A program made the translations under genes and the position numbers. The notes below the pieces were generated by a model. The model was given only the letters and a program-made list of their open reading frames with translations, made no database searches and was not told where the DNA came from. This document shows positions 34,923 through 45,688 of a stretch of DNA of 64,000 nt, in pieces (the stretch's first letter is position 1; the number at the start of each line of letters is the position of its first letter). This DNA is from Tulasnella sp. 424 (lineage: Eukaryota > Basidiomycota > Agaricomycetes > Cantharellales > Tulasnellaceae), in contig WSUB01000155.1 in NCBI GenBank assembly GCA_019633425.1, forward strand, positions 31,826 through 95,825, given 5' to 3'.

Positions 34923-35984
34923 ATGTCAAAACATCGTAAGCGGCTCGAGTCCTGGAGGGGTGCAGAATTCTGAACACCTTTACTTGCAGCTGAAGACGAT
35001 ATTGTTTTCGCGGGGGACAGCGCCGACAACGCTGAAGATTTTATCGCAGCGGTGAACTGAGCGAGTTGGCGCGCGGGAAAGCAAGAAGACTTGAAGTGGA
35101 CTGCCCAACTTGCCTATTCATGCTTCATTAAAGGAGCCCTTATCTGGTATGAGGGATTGAGCGACGAAGTCCAGGCAGACTGGAAGCTCTTGAGAGCGGC
35201 CATTATGTTGGAATACGTTGCGCCGTCCTCCGCGCCTGCTGACAAACCTGAGGAGAGTCCTTCCAGCAGCAATCAATAAGGCAGGGATCGTAGGGGTACT
35301 GTAGTCGGTTGCATCCGAGTGAACTATACCTCTGCGGGAACGGACAGGTATCTGGCTTCAACGGTATTTGAAGACGCGTGGAGCACGGTGTCATCGACCG
35401 TTGATGGAGCGGCCCTCTTCCAATTCACACCCGCCCAGAAAACCATTAAATACTTGGTTAGTACAAGAGAAAATCTCTGCGCTCAAAATTGTTTACATGG
35501 GGCAATGTGTGGTAGGGAACCGAGAGTTTCTTGATGATTGGAAGCTGGATGCAAGGGCCAAACTTACTCAGAAATACGGAAAAGTAAGTGATGCAACCAT
35601 CTCCCTAGCGAGATAGTAGTGATGTTTAACCTTTCCGTTCAGCTTCATGGGATTGTTCAAGTACCCACAGCCCGTTTACCATAGTACTCAGATCAACAAT
35701 TCTTGGAAGGGTCCAATTCAGTCAGCCCTATGGTCTTTGGAAGGGCAAAATCGGCTCCAAGCACGATGGGTATCGGACAACGGAGGTATGCTTTGGGGCA
35801 ACAGCCTACACTTCTCTGGACTTGGGATGACATATCAAGCGCTGCAGGAGATTACACAGAATTACAAACGGTCATAAAAAACCAGCCAACACACAAGGTA
35901 ACAATTTATTTCGGAGCGGATCCTTGCGCCCTTTATGAAACCTTGAAGACGGGTAATGGAACCTACAAATACACTGTAAGTTGA
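34923..35984 (+). pseudogene. Divergent gag-like family member V
   Basis: Same architecture as the array gene but deeply diverged. Exon 1 is 34923-34935 (ATGTCAAAACATC), with intron 1 at 34936-34989. Exon 2 from 34990 (DDIVFAGDSADNAEDFIAAV ... WTAQLAYSCFIKGALIWYEG ... DWKLLRAA). Exon 3 is near 35310-35455 (IRVNYTSAGTDRYL). An exon-5-like part has IQSALWSLEGQNRLQARWVS, and an exon-6-like part has GDYTELQTVIKN, ending near 35984. A TGA at 35058-35060 interrupts exon 2 where relatives have Arg. Outer exon borders are approximate. It resembles other basidiomycete gag-like proteins more than the array copies do. Confidence 0.65.
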
Positions 35985-36487
35985 AATACGTATGCAGCGT
36001 TGGGGTAACCTAACAGGCTCAAATAAATCCAAATAGACGCTCTACTTTGAGCCCGTTCAGTTATAGGGAAAACTATCCCAATTCAGCAAGAATATCTCTG
36101 AGCCATGAGCTGCTTAGGGTTTGGTCGGTAGCAACGAAGTGTGATAATATGGAACCGACAGGTAAAGTTACAACAATACATGTCACTCATGTGACGCCGC
36201 GCCCACCTACTCTTATACTCGGGAAGCCGCCGCACAGTATAAGCAACGCTCTATCATCTTGTATATCACTGGTTCAGCTACTCGTGCTTATATACATCTA
36301 CGTGCGATACTTCATTGGTCCCAACAATAAGTTGCCGGCGAGTTCGCCGAAGCCCACATCTCGGCCGAAGGACTAGCTGTAGCTAGATGGCTCTAAGCCA
36401 AGGGATGTGGCGAGACCGTTCTCCAGTCACCCCAGGGTTCAAGCCGATACCTCCGTAATTGCCGAGAGGGTCCGACCAACCACTGCG
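35985..36487. other. Intergenic between V and W
   Basis: No gene recognised. The last ~60 bp hold a version of the family's upstream element (caagccgatacctccgtaa, about 36430-36450) before the ATG of W. Confidence 0.5.
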
Positions 36488-37643
36488 ATGTCGAGTCAAA
36501 ACGGTGGGTGAACCGAAAAGACCCCGAACTCTGGGTCTTCTCCGTTTCAACGCCTCGATTTTTAGGCCAGTGTACATGTGGTGAGATCCGCTTCACAGGC
36601 CAGAGCGCCGAGGAGGCAGAGGACTTCATCTCCGCTGTAAATCGGCGGGCTTGGGCTGCCGGAAAACAAAAGGATTTTACCTGGATGGCCGAATTCGCGT
36701 ATTCCTGCTTCACAAAAAAAGCGCTGCGGTGGTATGAAGAGCTGGACGAGGATAGTCAAAATGACTGGAAGCTCCTCAAACGAGCGATCCTAACCTCTTA
36801 TCGAACGCCGGAACACTCGCCGGAAACTGTTCCTTCAAGTGCTCCAGCTCCTGGAGGGTAGGTACTTAAACCGGGCCCGATTAAGTAAATATAGGATGCT
36901 AAGAGATGCTCTGACGCTAGGGTATCGGCAGGATTCACACCACCAGCAGCTCCACCCGTTCCGACAGTGCGGATAGGTCGAATTCGGCTCGACTCCCAAG
37001 ACAATAGGGGTATTGGATATATCAAATTAAATCTCCCAGCGTCCATCATTGTCTCCAATAGTCAGTCAGATGCTTGCGTATTTGAGGTGGACATGATCAG
37101 TCGAACTATCAAGTTTCAGGCAGGTTCCACAGTATTTCTTGATCAGAATTATCTCTGAATTGTTCTTACAGGAGAGCACATCCAACCTTACCATTACCGC
37201 CTTTCGTAAAGATTGGTCTCTGGAGCCTGGGGTGGCTGGACCCGAGCACCAGTAAGTCCTTAGAGAGCGACCACTGATGACGTGCTGAGGAGAGTTGCAT
37301 TCTCTCAGACATGGTGCACTATTCAAGTCATTAGAACCAACCGGCGGGTGGCTCGGAGCTGAGTGGGAGGACGTGTGGTCTATTGCCCCCAATGGCAAGG
37401 TTGTGGCAAGTTTAACCAGATCAGACGGGAGTTGGTCACGTTCAATTCGCCATTTCAGTGGGATATGTTTTGATAACTTAGTTTCCAGGTCGATACAATT
37501 TGGAGGCGACGACACATGTGGGCAATCCCTCTACAATTTATGTTTCAGCAGATAGCAAGGCGTTCATAAATCGTTACGGCAGTGAGGCGTATCATACTGT
37601 AGTTAGTAGGCCTTTTCGTTTCATCCTGGTAAAGGATAGCTGA
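36488..37643 (+). CDS. Divergent gag-like family member W, intact
   Basis: Six exons: 36488-36503 (MSSQN), 36566-36857, 36921-37119, 37172-37251, 37309-37430 and 37489-37643; 864 nt, 287 residues, all phases consistent. Exon 2 is the gag-like domain (EIRFTGQSAEEAEDFISAVN, FAYSCFTKKALRWYEELDED, NDWKLLKRAI). Exon 3 has RIGRIRLDSQDNRGIGYIKL and VFEVDMISRTIKFQ, exon 5 EWEDVWSIAPNGKVVASL, exon 6 STIYVSADSKAFINRYGS. Intron 3 begins with GC instead of GT (CAG/GCAGGT). No signal peptide or transmembrane segment, so probably cytosolic or nuclear. Gag origin of exon 2 is inferred from basidiomycete relatives; function unknown. With the copy at 37962 it proves the exon model. Confidence 0.85.
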
Positions 37644-37909
37644 CAAGAAACTCTGGCTATCCCAGACGTTATTCTTCGAACCCCTTTCCTAACGGATCCC
37701 TTCCAGTGCGTCCAAGCGAACCCGACGTGCTTGACGACTGGCTGCAGAGCCAGCTACCCCTTGGGAAGTTTAGTGCCAAGTATATCTTTCCCCGTCAATG
37801 TGATGAGATCGTTTGTGTTATTGAGACATCTGGACATATTGAGTGGTCTGTACACCTTGGAGCGATACGTGCTTTGGCTGTTGGGTTGAGAGGCGGGATA
37901 TTTAACCGA

Positions 37910-37931
37910 TTAGAACCGATATCTCCGTAGC
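37910..37931 (+). promoter_or_regulatory. Conserved upstream element of the array gene
   Basis: TTAGAACCGATATCTCCGTAG, with the palindromic core GATATC, lies about 31 bp before the ATG of copy X. The same element sits 30-40 bp before the ATG of Y (about 40521-40541), Z (about 42677-42697), and, reversed, of A, C, F, K, L, M, N, O, Q, S and T. A diverged form precedes W. Because non-coding flanks elsewhere vary more, it is likely a promoter-proximal or 5' leader element (inference). Confidence 0.6.
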
Positions 37932-37961
37932 TCCATCCCGAAGATCCCGAAACGACTCTGA

Positions 37962-39144
37962 ATGGCAAGTCAAAGCGGTAAGCTCATTCGGATCTTGTCC
38001 AGTGTGTTGTTCTTACAAACCGTATTCTTCGAGATTAGGAGAACCTCATGAACTTAACTTTACTGGAGAGAGTGCCAAAGAAGCCGAAGGCTTTATTCAG
38101 GCGGTGAACAAGAGCGCTTACGCAGCCGGGAGGCAAAAAGACAATGCTTGGATAGCCGAGTTTGCATACCCGTTATTCTCGAAAAAGGCACTCCGATGGC
38201 ATGAGACACTGGACGACAAGACTCAGAACGATTGGAAGCTACTCAAGCGTGCGATTTTGGTGGAATTTGCTGCGGGGCCGCTGGCGCCAGCCACCGTACC
38301 TTCCGCGGCGTCAGCTTTGGTCAGGTAGGTGACGAGAGTGAATTCTATGCCAGAGAGTTCTGACCGCCCAAATATTCAGCTCCCCATCGAACAACCCGCC
38401 GGCAGCTCCGCCACCATCAGCTGTGACTGTGAAGATCGGCCGTATTCGGGTGAATTCTGAGGACCCCACCAAAAGCGGATATATCTCTATAAGCAATGAA
38501 CGCGGTCTTGGAACTGTCTTAGCCGATTACAGCAGAGCCGATATATTTGAGGTGGATGCTTGGGGTCGGACATTCAGGTTTCAGGTATGCTCGGCTGCTG
38601 TTTCCCAGCATATACTCTTCATGCTCTCAGTAACTAGGGAACCGAAGAGAATCTTGTTATCTGTGGATCTTCCAAAACTTGGCACTTGACTCCTCGGACG
38701 GACCAGTAAGTTCACTACATGCAGAACCCGTGACGCCCTCATAACTTTGCAATTTACTAGTTATGGTTATCTGCTGGAATCGTCGATTAACTATGGGACC
38801 CAATGGAACCATACGTGGTCGATTGCTGGAGATGGTAAAGTTACCACAGTATTGCTGAGAACCGACGGAAGTGGGTTGGACGGAGACGCATGCTAAAGAT
38901 CGGACAATGGTATTAACCGGTTCCTCTGTCCATAGGCCAACGCGACGCAGAATTCATGGTCAATACGTATACATCGGCCGCGACTAATTACATTCTTGTC
39001 CCCACCGATAAGGATGCATTCTTAGAAAAATTCAAGGACCTCGTCAGACCCATTGTGAGTCACAATCAGCTGAGACAGCGGTGCAAAGCCGCAAATATAA
39101 CACCTTTTGATCTTAAGACCCTCTTCTTTGAACCCGTATCATGA
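37962..39144 (+). CDS. Gag-like array gene, copy X, intact reference
   Basis: Best-preserved plus-strand array copy. Exons 37962-37977, 38039-38324, 38380-38584, 38650-38705, 38761-38870 and 38936-39144; 882 nt, 293 residues, no stop, every intron GT-AG. Exon 2 (res. ~6-101) is the gag-like domain: NFTGESAKEAEGFIQAVNKS, WIAEFAYPLFSKKALRWHET, NDWKLLKRAI. A Pro-rich linker leads to exon 3 (VKIGRIRVNSEDPTKSGYI, DIFEVDAWGRTFRFQ), exon 4 (NLVICGSSKTWHLTPRTD), exon 5 (TQWNHTWSIAGDGKVTTVLL) and exon 6 (YILVPTDKDAFLEKFKDL, ending FFEPVS). Intron lengths vary among copies but exon phases do not, which is the signature of real splicing. Function unknown. Confidence 0.9.
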
Positions 39145-40569
39145 GGAACGCCATGGTAGGAGTCAGAATAAAGGTGCTCTCCGAAAACTTTGATGGACGT
39201 CGAGAAGAGCTCGCACCGGCAACTCTCTGATCTGGCAACGCGGAATTCTATACGATCGTAGCATAACCCTTCTCTTTCAATCTAATCGGCACTTTCAACA
39301 AGTGAGACGGTGCCTATTATAAGCTAGCGTCACAGTATGCGGAGATGCTGCCTATGGACTGAGAACAAACGAAAACAATATGCCCCGGCGCCAAATATAT
39401 AAACTCCCCCAGCACTCTTGACTGCCATGGCAATGGAGTCAGCTGTCCCTTGAGTGGCTTGGTACCAGATATTCTGTGAACGTGATTAAATTGGTTTGCC
39501 GTATCGACACATCTTGGTCATGTGTTGTGTGGCACCTTAACTTTGAGCGATGCAGAAATCGGGTTGAGACGGTGCACCGCCGATAGGGCTAAGTACCGAT
39601 ATCTCCGTAAGGCCCAGCAACGACGCTGACAGGTCGAAGCGGTGAGCTCATTCAGATCTTGTCCAATGGATTGCTCTTATAAAACGAAAATTTCGAGCAT
39701 TATAGGAGAGCATAACGAACTGAATTCTACCGGAAAACTATAAAGTGCCGAAGCAGCCTAGAACTTCGTTCAGGTGGTGAACATACCGCTTTTGGAGCAG
39801 GGCCTTACGTGTGACCCTAGGCGTCCTCCTTGGAAATGTTGTGTTGTGGGGTAAACAAACAAAAGCATTCCCCACACAAGGACAAGGCCACTCCACTCGA
39901 CGCCCCAACACAACCACTTTCTTATTCCCTCGATCATGCCACGCCTGTTCCTTGTTCCCCCATGAGTTTTACTATGTCACATTATAGACAGTCTATTTGC
40001 GCCCCTTGCTGAGTGCAGATCACCACTATTGTACTTCCGATCCGCAAAAACAAACCCCCCAATTCCTCCACGCCCACCTTAACCTCTCTGGGCGCCTTTT
40101 CTAAAGTACCTTATGTATCACCCTCCGTCTACCTAATTACCTCCATCTCCATGTAACAGAACTCCGCTCTGGTCAGAACTGTAGACTCATTACCATCCCG
40201 AGACAACGTGTTTGTAGCTTAATCACGCATTCTCATGTACTCACATACACACATATATGCTCACAATCATGATGATTCACCGGCTCGCTCTTGCCCCACG
40301 CTCTGACCAATAGAGCCAGCCACCCCTTGGAAGGCTTAGTACCGAATATCACCGTCTCTCTGAACACGACAAAATTTATTTGCCGTATGAATACATCTTA
40401 ACCATGTGTTGAGCTATCTTGTCCTGTCAGGTGGACATGCATCCTTGCGGTATTTATAAGTTGGTTGTGGGGTTGAGACCTGGGTTGCAAGAGACGCAAT
40501 GTACGACGTTGGACAGGGGCTTAGGACCGATATCTCCGTAGCTCCGTCCCCGGGGTCTCGCGACGACAG
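39145..40569. other. Spacer with a broken exon 1-2 relic
   Basis: 3' flank of X, then at about 39595-39815 a decayed promoter plus exon 1-2 of a further copy (atatctccgtaag; gagcataacgaactgaattctac, followed by an in-frame TAA; no ATG). From 39830 comes long-type spacer (aaacaaacaaaagcattccccac, ccccaacacaaccact) leading to copy Y. Confidence 0.6.
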
Positions 40570-41744
40570 ATGGCAAGTCAAAGCGGTGAGCCCGTTCGGA
40601 TCTTGTCCAGCGCGTTGTTCTTACATAAAATGCACTCTCGAGCATAGACAACCATATCGAACTTGACTTTGCTGGAGAGAGTGCCGAAGAAGCCAAGGAC
40701 TTCATTCGGGCGGTGAACAGGCACGCTTTCGCGACTGGGAGGCAAAAAGACAACAATTGGATGGCAGAGTTTGCATACCAGTCTTTCTCAAGAAAAGCGC
40801 TCCGGTGGTTTGAGACGTTGGACGAGGAGACTCAGAACGATTGGAAGCTCTTCAAGCGTGCGATTTTGGCGGAATTTACCTCAAGGCAGCCGGCGCCAGC
40901 CACCGTACCTTCTGTGGCGCCGGCTTTAGTCACGTAGGTCTCAGTTACCAAAGACAATTTTATGCAAAGAGTTATGACCGCCCAATATTCAGCTCCCTGT
41001 CGAGCCCTACGCCGGCAGCTCCGCCACCATCGGCCGTGGCTGTGAAAATCGGTCGCATTCGGGTTGATTCTGAGGATAGTTCCCAAGGCGGATATCTCTC
41101 TATAAGCGATCGATATGGCTATGGACTTGTCCTAGCCGACTCCAGCAAAGCCGAAATATTTGAAGTGGACACTCTCGGTCGAACTCTCAGGTTTCAGGTG
41201 TGTTCGACTGCTGCTTCCAAGCTTATATTATTCACGCCTGAGATCAATAGGGGAATGGAGACACCCTAGCTATTCAGGGATTTTCAAAGGAGCCCTTAAG
41301 TCCTCAGACGACCGGGTAAGCCTCAATAGAATTGGAATCGGCAACACCCCGCAAATGTCCCAATTTCCTAGTTATGGTTGTCTGATGAAATCGTCGGCGG
41401 GTTCCGTGACCCAATGGAATCACACATGGTCGATCACGGAGGATGGTAACATAACAGCCATGTTACTGAGAACTGACGGAAGTGAGTTGGGCTGCGTGAA
41501 GATCGGGCAATGGCATTAACCCGTTTATCTGCCTCCAGGTCGATGCGATGCGAGTTTCCTGGTGGAGTCGCTGGACGTGGGGGGTGCCATTCATGTTCCC
41601 GTGGATAAAGAAATGTTCTTGGAGTGCTGGGCGAATAGCTACACACGTGTCGTGAGTCACAATGGGATGAGACAATGGTACAAAGGGACAAATCTAATAC
41701 CTTCTACTGACTCACAGACATTGCATTTCGAGGCGCTGTCGTGA
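40570..41744 (+). CDS. Gag-like array gene, copy Y, intact
   Basis: Exon 1 40570-40585, exon 2 40648-40933 (DFIRAVNRHAFATGRQKDNN ... LRWFETLDEETQNDWKLF), exon 3 40993-41197 (IGRIRVDSEDSSQGGYLSI), exon 5 (TQWNHTWSITEDGN) and exon 6 (HVPVDKEMFLECWANS) ending at TGA 41742-41744. The usual exon 4 acceptor would put a TAG in frame (ACACCCTAG). The next AG (ctattcag) gives a 38-nt exon GFSKEPLSPQTTG that restores phase, so the acceptor has moved 18 nt. Confidence 0.8.
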
Positions 41745-42735
41745 TAAGTGGCATGGATAGGGGCCCTGACTATCGGTGCTCTCCGAGCCTCAGCCCGGTG
41801 CTAGAGAAAACTCGTTCGGACTATATGTAATATGACAATAGGCAAGCCTCTTGCGCCTTAAAACTCACCGTCTCCTTCATTCTCATTTTGAATGTTATCA
41901 CAAGTAAGAGGGTGCCTGCGATCAGCTGGAGTCAACGTTCGTACGCTAAGGCTGTGAAACGGTCCGAATGGGCGTTGACCACGAAAACGTTCTGCAATGG
42001 ACTGGGAATGAAAAAAGCTTTCTGCGTCCATTCACTCACATCCGTTTGTGATCAGCAAAACCTGCTCGAGCCGTGCGCTCTCCACTAACGGCAAAACATT
42101 TCCCCAGCCCCATCCCTCCAGGACGCTCCAAAATAACCACCTATTTATTCCCCCAACCATGAAGGTCATTATTTACCCATAGGCTATATTACAACGTAGA
42201 CAATGGACGCCCACTATCTGTCCCTTCAGATCGGCACTATTGCCAATTCACAAATTTAAATACTAACCTCCCTTCCTCTTTTAAAGTGCTGTACCAGATG
42301 TATCGCCCTCCGTCTACCTTACCTCCATCTCCATGTAGCGGATCTCCGTTCAGGTTGGAATTGTACATTGTCATCCCTAAGACAGCGTGTTCGTAGTCTA
42401 ATCACACACACTCACATACTCACATACTCATTCATCTACTTACATCCGCTCATCAACTCGCTCTCGTCCCGCACTCTGACGATGGAGCTGGCCACCCCTC
42501 GAGAGGCCTAGTCCCAAATATCACCTTTTCTCTGGACACGATAAAATTTCTTTGCTGTATCAATACGTCTTGACCATGTGTTGAGCTATCTTGGTGGACA
42601 TGTAGCCTTGCGGTATTTATAAGTCGGTTGTGGGGTTGAGGACTGGGTTGAGGACGCAGCGCACGACACACAGGGGCTTAGGACCGATATCTCCATAGCT
42701 CCGTCCAGGAGATCGACCGACGACGCTACTAGTGG
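41745..42735. other. Long-type array spacer (plus orientation)
   Basis: 3' flank of Y, then long-type spacer ('ttatttattcccccaacc', 'aaatttaaatacta', 'gctctcgtcccgcactctga') and the element ggaccgatatctccatag near 42680. No gene. Confidence 0.6.
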
Positions 42736-43998
42736 ATGGCGGGTCAGAGCAGTGAGCCCGTTCGGATCTTGTCCAGCGCGTTGTTCTTACAAAATGTACT
42801 CTCGAGGATAGACAATCGTATCGAACTTGACTTTACTGGAGAGAGTGCCGAAGAAGCCGAGGACTTCATTCGGGCGGTGAAGAGGCACGCTTTCGCAACT
42901 GGGATGCAAAGGGACAATGCCTGGATCGCAGAGTTTGCGTACCAGTCTTTCTCAAGAAAAGCACTTCGGTGGTATGAGACGTTGGACGAGGAGACTCAGA
43001 CCGATTGGAAGCTCCTCAAACGTGCGATTCTGGCGGAATTTACTGCAGGGCAGCCGGCGCCAGCCACTGTACCGTCTGTGGCACCGGCTTTGGTCAGGTA
43101 GGTCTCACGTACGAAGGAGTGCTTGGTATAAAGAGTTATAATTGCCTAATCTTTAGCTCTCACTCGAGCCCCACGCCAGCGGCTCTGCCACCATCAACTG
43201 TGACTGTGAAAATCGGTCGCATTTGGGCATATTCGGAGGACCGCACAAAAAGCGGATATCTCTATATAGGTCATGGGAGTAGACTCGGAATTATCTCGGC
43301 CAATTTAAGCAAAGCCAATATATTCGAGGTGGACACTTTGGGTCGAACTTTCAAGTTTCAGGTATGTTTGGCTGCTACTTCCCGGTCTATCTTGTTTATG
43401 CGCTAAGTCAATAGGGGAACAAAGAGACTCTTGAAATCAGTGGATATTTCCCGAATTGGCCCTTGAGTCCTTGGACGGCCATGTGAGTTCGCTACCACTG
43501 AACCGGCAACAATCCGTGAGGTCACAATTTGCTAGATACGGTTGTATGATGAAATCATCAGAAGATTCAGTGACGCGATGGAACCACACATGGTCAATCT
43601 CGGAGGATGGTACCATCACTGCAATGTTGCTGAGAACTGACGGAAGTAAGTAGGGCTGAGGGCAGTGAGATTGCCCTACGATATGGCTGTGACATTAATC
43701 AGGCTATCTCCCCCTAGGCCAATACGAAGCGAATTTCCTGGTCACATCGACGGTTGTGGATGCGGCTATTCATGTTCCCGCCGATAGCGAGACGTTCTTT
43801 GAGTATTGGAGCGGTATCTCGACACGCGTTGTGAGTCACAAAGGGTGGAGCCAGCGGTTCAAAGCGGAAAATCTAACACCTTCTACCTTTAAAGACCCTT
43901 CACCTCGAGCCGGTATCATGAGGCAAGCAATGGTCGAGGCCGGAATGCCCTCCGAAGACTTTACCGAACGCCGGGGAGAGCTCATCTCGACTGTCTAA
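42736..43998 (+). CDS. Gag-like array gene, copy Z, C-terminus shifted
   Basis: ATG at 42736 (MAGQS). Exon 2 is open (AEDFIRAVKRHAFATGMQRD ... LRWYETLDEETQTDWKLL). Exon 3 (IGRIWAYSEDRTKSGYLYI), exon 4 (TLEISGYFPNWPLSPWTA), exon 5 (TRWNHTWSISEDGT) and exon 6 (HVPADSETFFEYWSG) are in phase. Near 43888 one extra A (TTTAAAGACCC) shifts the frame before the usual ...LEPVS end, so translation continues to 43998 with about 30 unrelated residues. Confidence 0.75.
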
Positions 43999-45495
43999 TC
44001 TGGCAAGGTGGAAACCTATAGCATCTTAGCGTGGCCTGTTCCCTTCATTCTAATTTGAGCTGCTGTCACAAGTAAAAGGGCGCCTGTTTTGTGTCACAGT
44101 GAACGTCGTACGCGAAGGAAAACGATACGAATGGCGTTGTCCGTGGAAATGTTGTGCCATGAACTGAAAACAAACAAAACATTTTCCCCCTCCGCTCCAC
44201 TTCCCCTTAACAACAACCTGTTCTCGCCGTTCTCAAGTTCGCTCTACACTCTTGATGGATGTTAGTAGACTCAATCATCTCTTCGGTAGCTTAGTACCTG
44301 AATATATCGTTTTTGGTGAAAGTAACGAAATTAATTTGCCGTAGCGAGACATCTTGACATATTCCAAGGGATCTGTAGTTTGCCACATTGGGATTGTGAT
44401 TCAAGTGATTAGTCAGAGACACAATGCAGCATCGATATTGAGGGGCCTCGAACCGATAGCTGTGTGGTTCTATCCCTCAACGACCCTGAAAAGTAAAAGC
44501 GCACCTGTTCTGAGCCCAGCTGTCCGTTTAAGAGAACAACAAGTGGGGTGAAAACAAACCAAAACATTTCCCCAGCCCCACCCCCCAATTGCAAGACGCC
44601 CCAAAATAACCACCTATTATTCCCCCGACCTTGTCTCGTGCACCTCTATTATTTGTTTGCCCATAATCTAGGTCACAACGTAGCCAGTGACCATGGACGC
44701 CCAGTCCCCGCCCCTTCAGATCGTCACTACTTCTAATCCATGGTCAATCCTCCGCGCCCTGACCTCTCCGCATCTCGTAGAATATTTGATGTATCTTACC
44801 TCCATGTAACGGGTACCCGTTCCGGTCGGAACTGTACCTTGGTGTCCCCAAGATAACCTGTTTGCAGTGTAAGTGCAAGGAAATCACACACAAGCTCACT
44901 CAAACATACACTTATATCCTCATGTCCGCTCGTAATGATCAACCAACTCGCTCTCACCCCACGCTCTCCTAAGAGTCTGCTGGCTCTTGCACGGTTTAGT
45001 ATCAAAATATTTATCGTTTTCCATGAACGTGATAGATTTGATTTGACGTATCGAGACATCTTGGATATGTTTCCTGCGATTTGTTCCCTATCAGGTTGGC
45101 ATTCGGCTTTGAATGATTAGTCAGGTGGCTGCGCGATTGGCCAACGACGGAGTGCACATACTGGGGGCTTAAACCCGATATCCCCGTGGATCCATCGAGG
45201 TCCTGCAGGATGGCAAGTCCACCACCCGCCTCTCATGATACTTTCTATCTGTTTCCTTTCTTCCGACTGTGGACCTGGATCAGCCCGTACATCATTTCGA
45301 TATGGAGATCTAATCTCCACGCTTGATGGTAACCAACCGATGGTCTCATTCTCTCCATTTCTTCTGGAAAGTTCTGGTAGATCATACTGGTTGTAAACGG
45401 GGTATCTGGGATATTTCCCGCGCACCTTGCCGTCCCTCGGCAGTCCGCTCGCACGTACTAAATTTAGATCACCACCACCACCACAACCACTCTGG
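43999..45495. other. Array spacer at the right end of the plus array
   Basis: 3' flank of Z, a partial repeat of flank sequence at 44230-44490, then long-type spacer (44520-45200: 'aaacaaaccaaaacatttcccc', 'ccccaaaataaccacctatt', 'ggcttaaacccgatatccccg'). At 45204 a second exon-1-like ATGGCAAGTCC occurs, followed by ~280 bp not seen elsewhere in the array. No gene. Confidence 0.55.
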
Positions 45496-45688
45496 ATGGC
45501 AAGTCAAAGCGGTGAGCCCATTCCCATCTTGTCCAGTGTGTTGTTCTTATGAACTGTGTTTGCTAAGCATAGAAGAACCTCACTTTACTGGAGAGAGTGC
45601 CGAAGAAGCCCAGGGTCGCCGACTCCCCGAAAGAGCTAAAAACTTTAGCCAGATCAGCAGCCCCACAACTGCGAAGGCTGGTCGTTGA
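45496..45688 (+). pseudogene. Array exon 1 and exon 2 start fused to LRR gene
   Basis: ATGGCAAGTCAAAGCG (45496-45511), a 61-nt GT-AG intron 1, then the first ~40 bp of exon 2 (PHFTGESAEEAQ). At about 45614 the sequence becomes that of the downstream LRR gene. The spliced frame reads on as GRRLPERAKNFSQ and stops at 45688, one frame off the LRR protein. So the array promoter and start now face a foreign gene body. Confidence 0.75.

Noticed and set aside
1..45600. LTR retrotransposon array
   Set aside because: No reverse transcriptase, integrase, LTR pair or primer-binding site near any gag-like copy; conserved introns also argue against recent retrotransposition.
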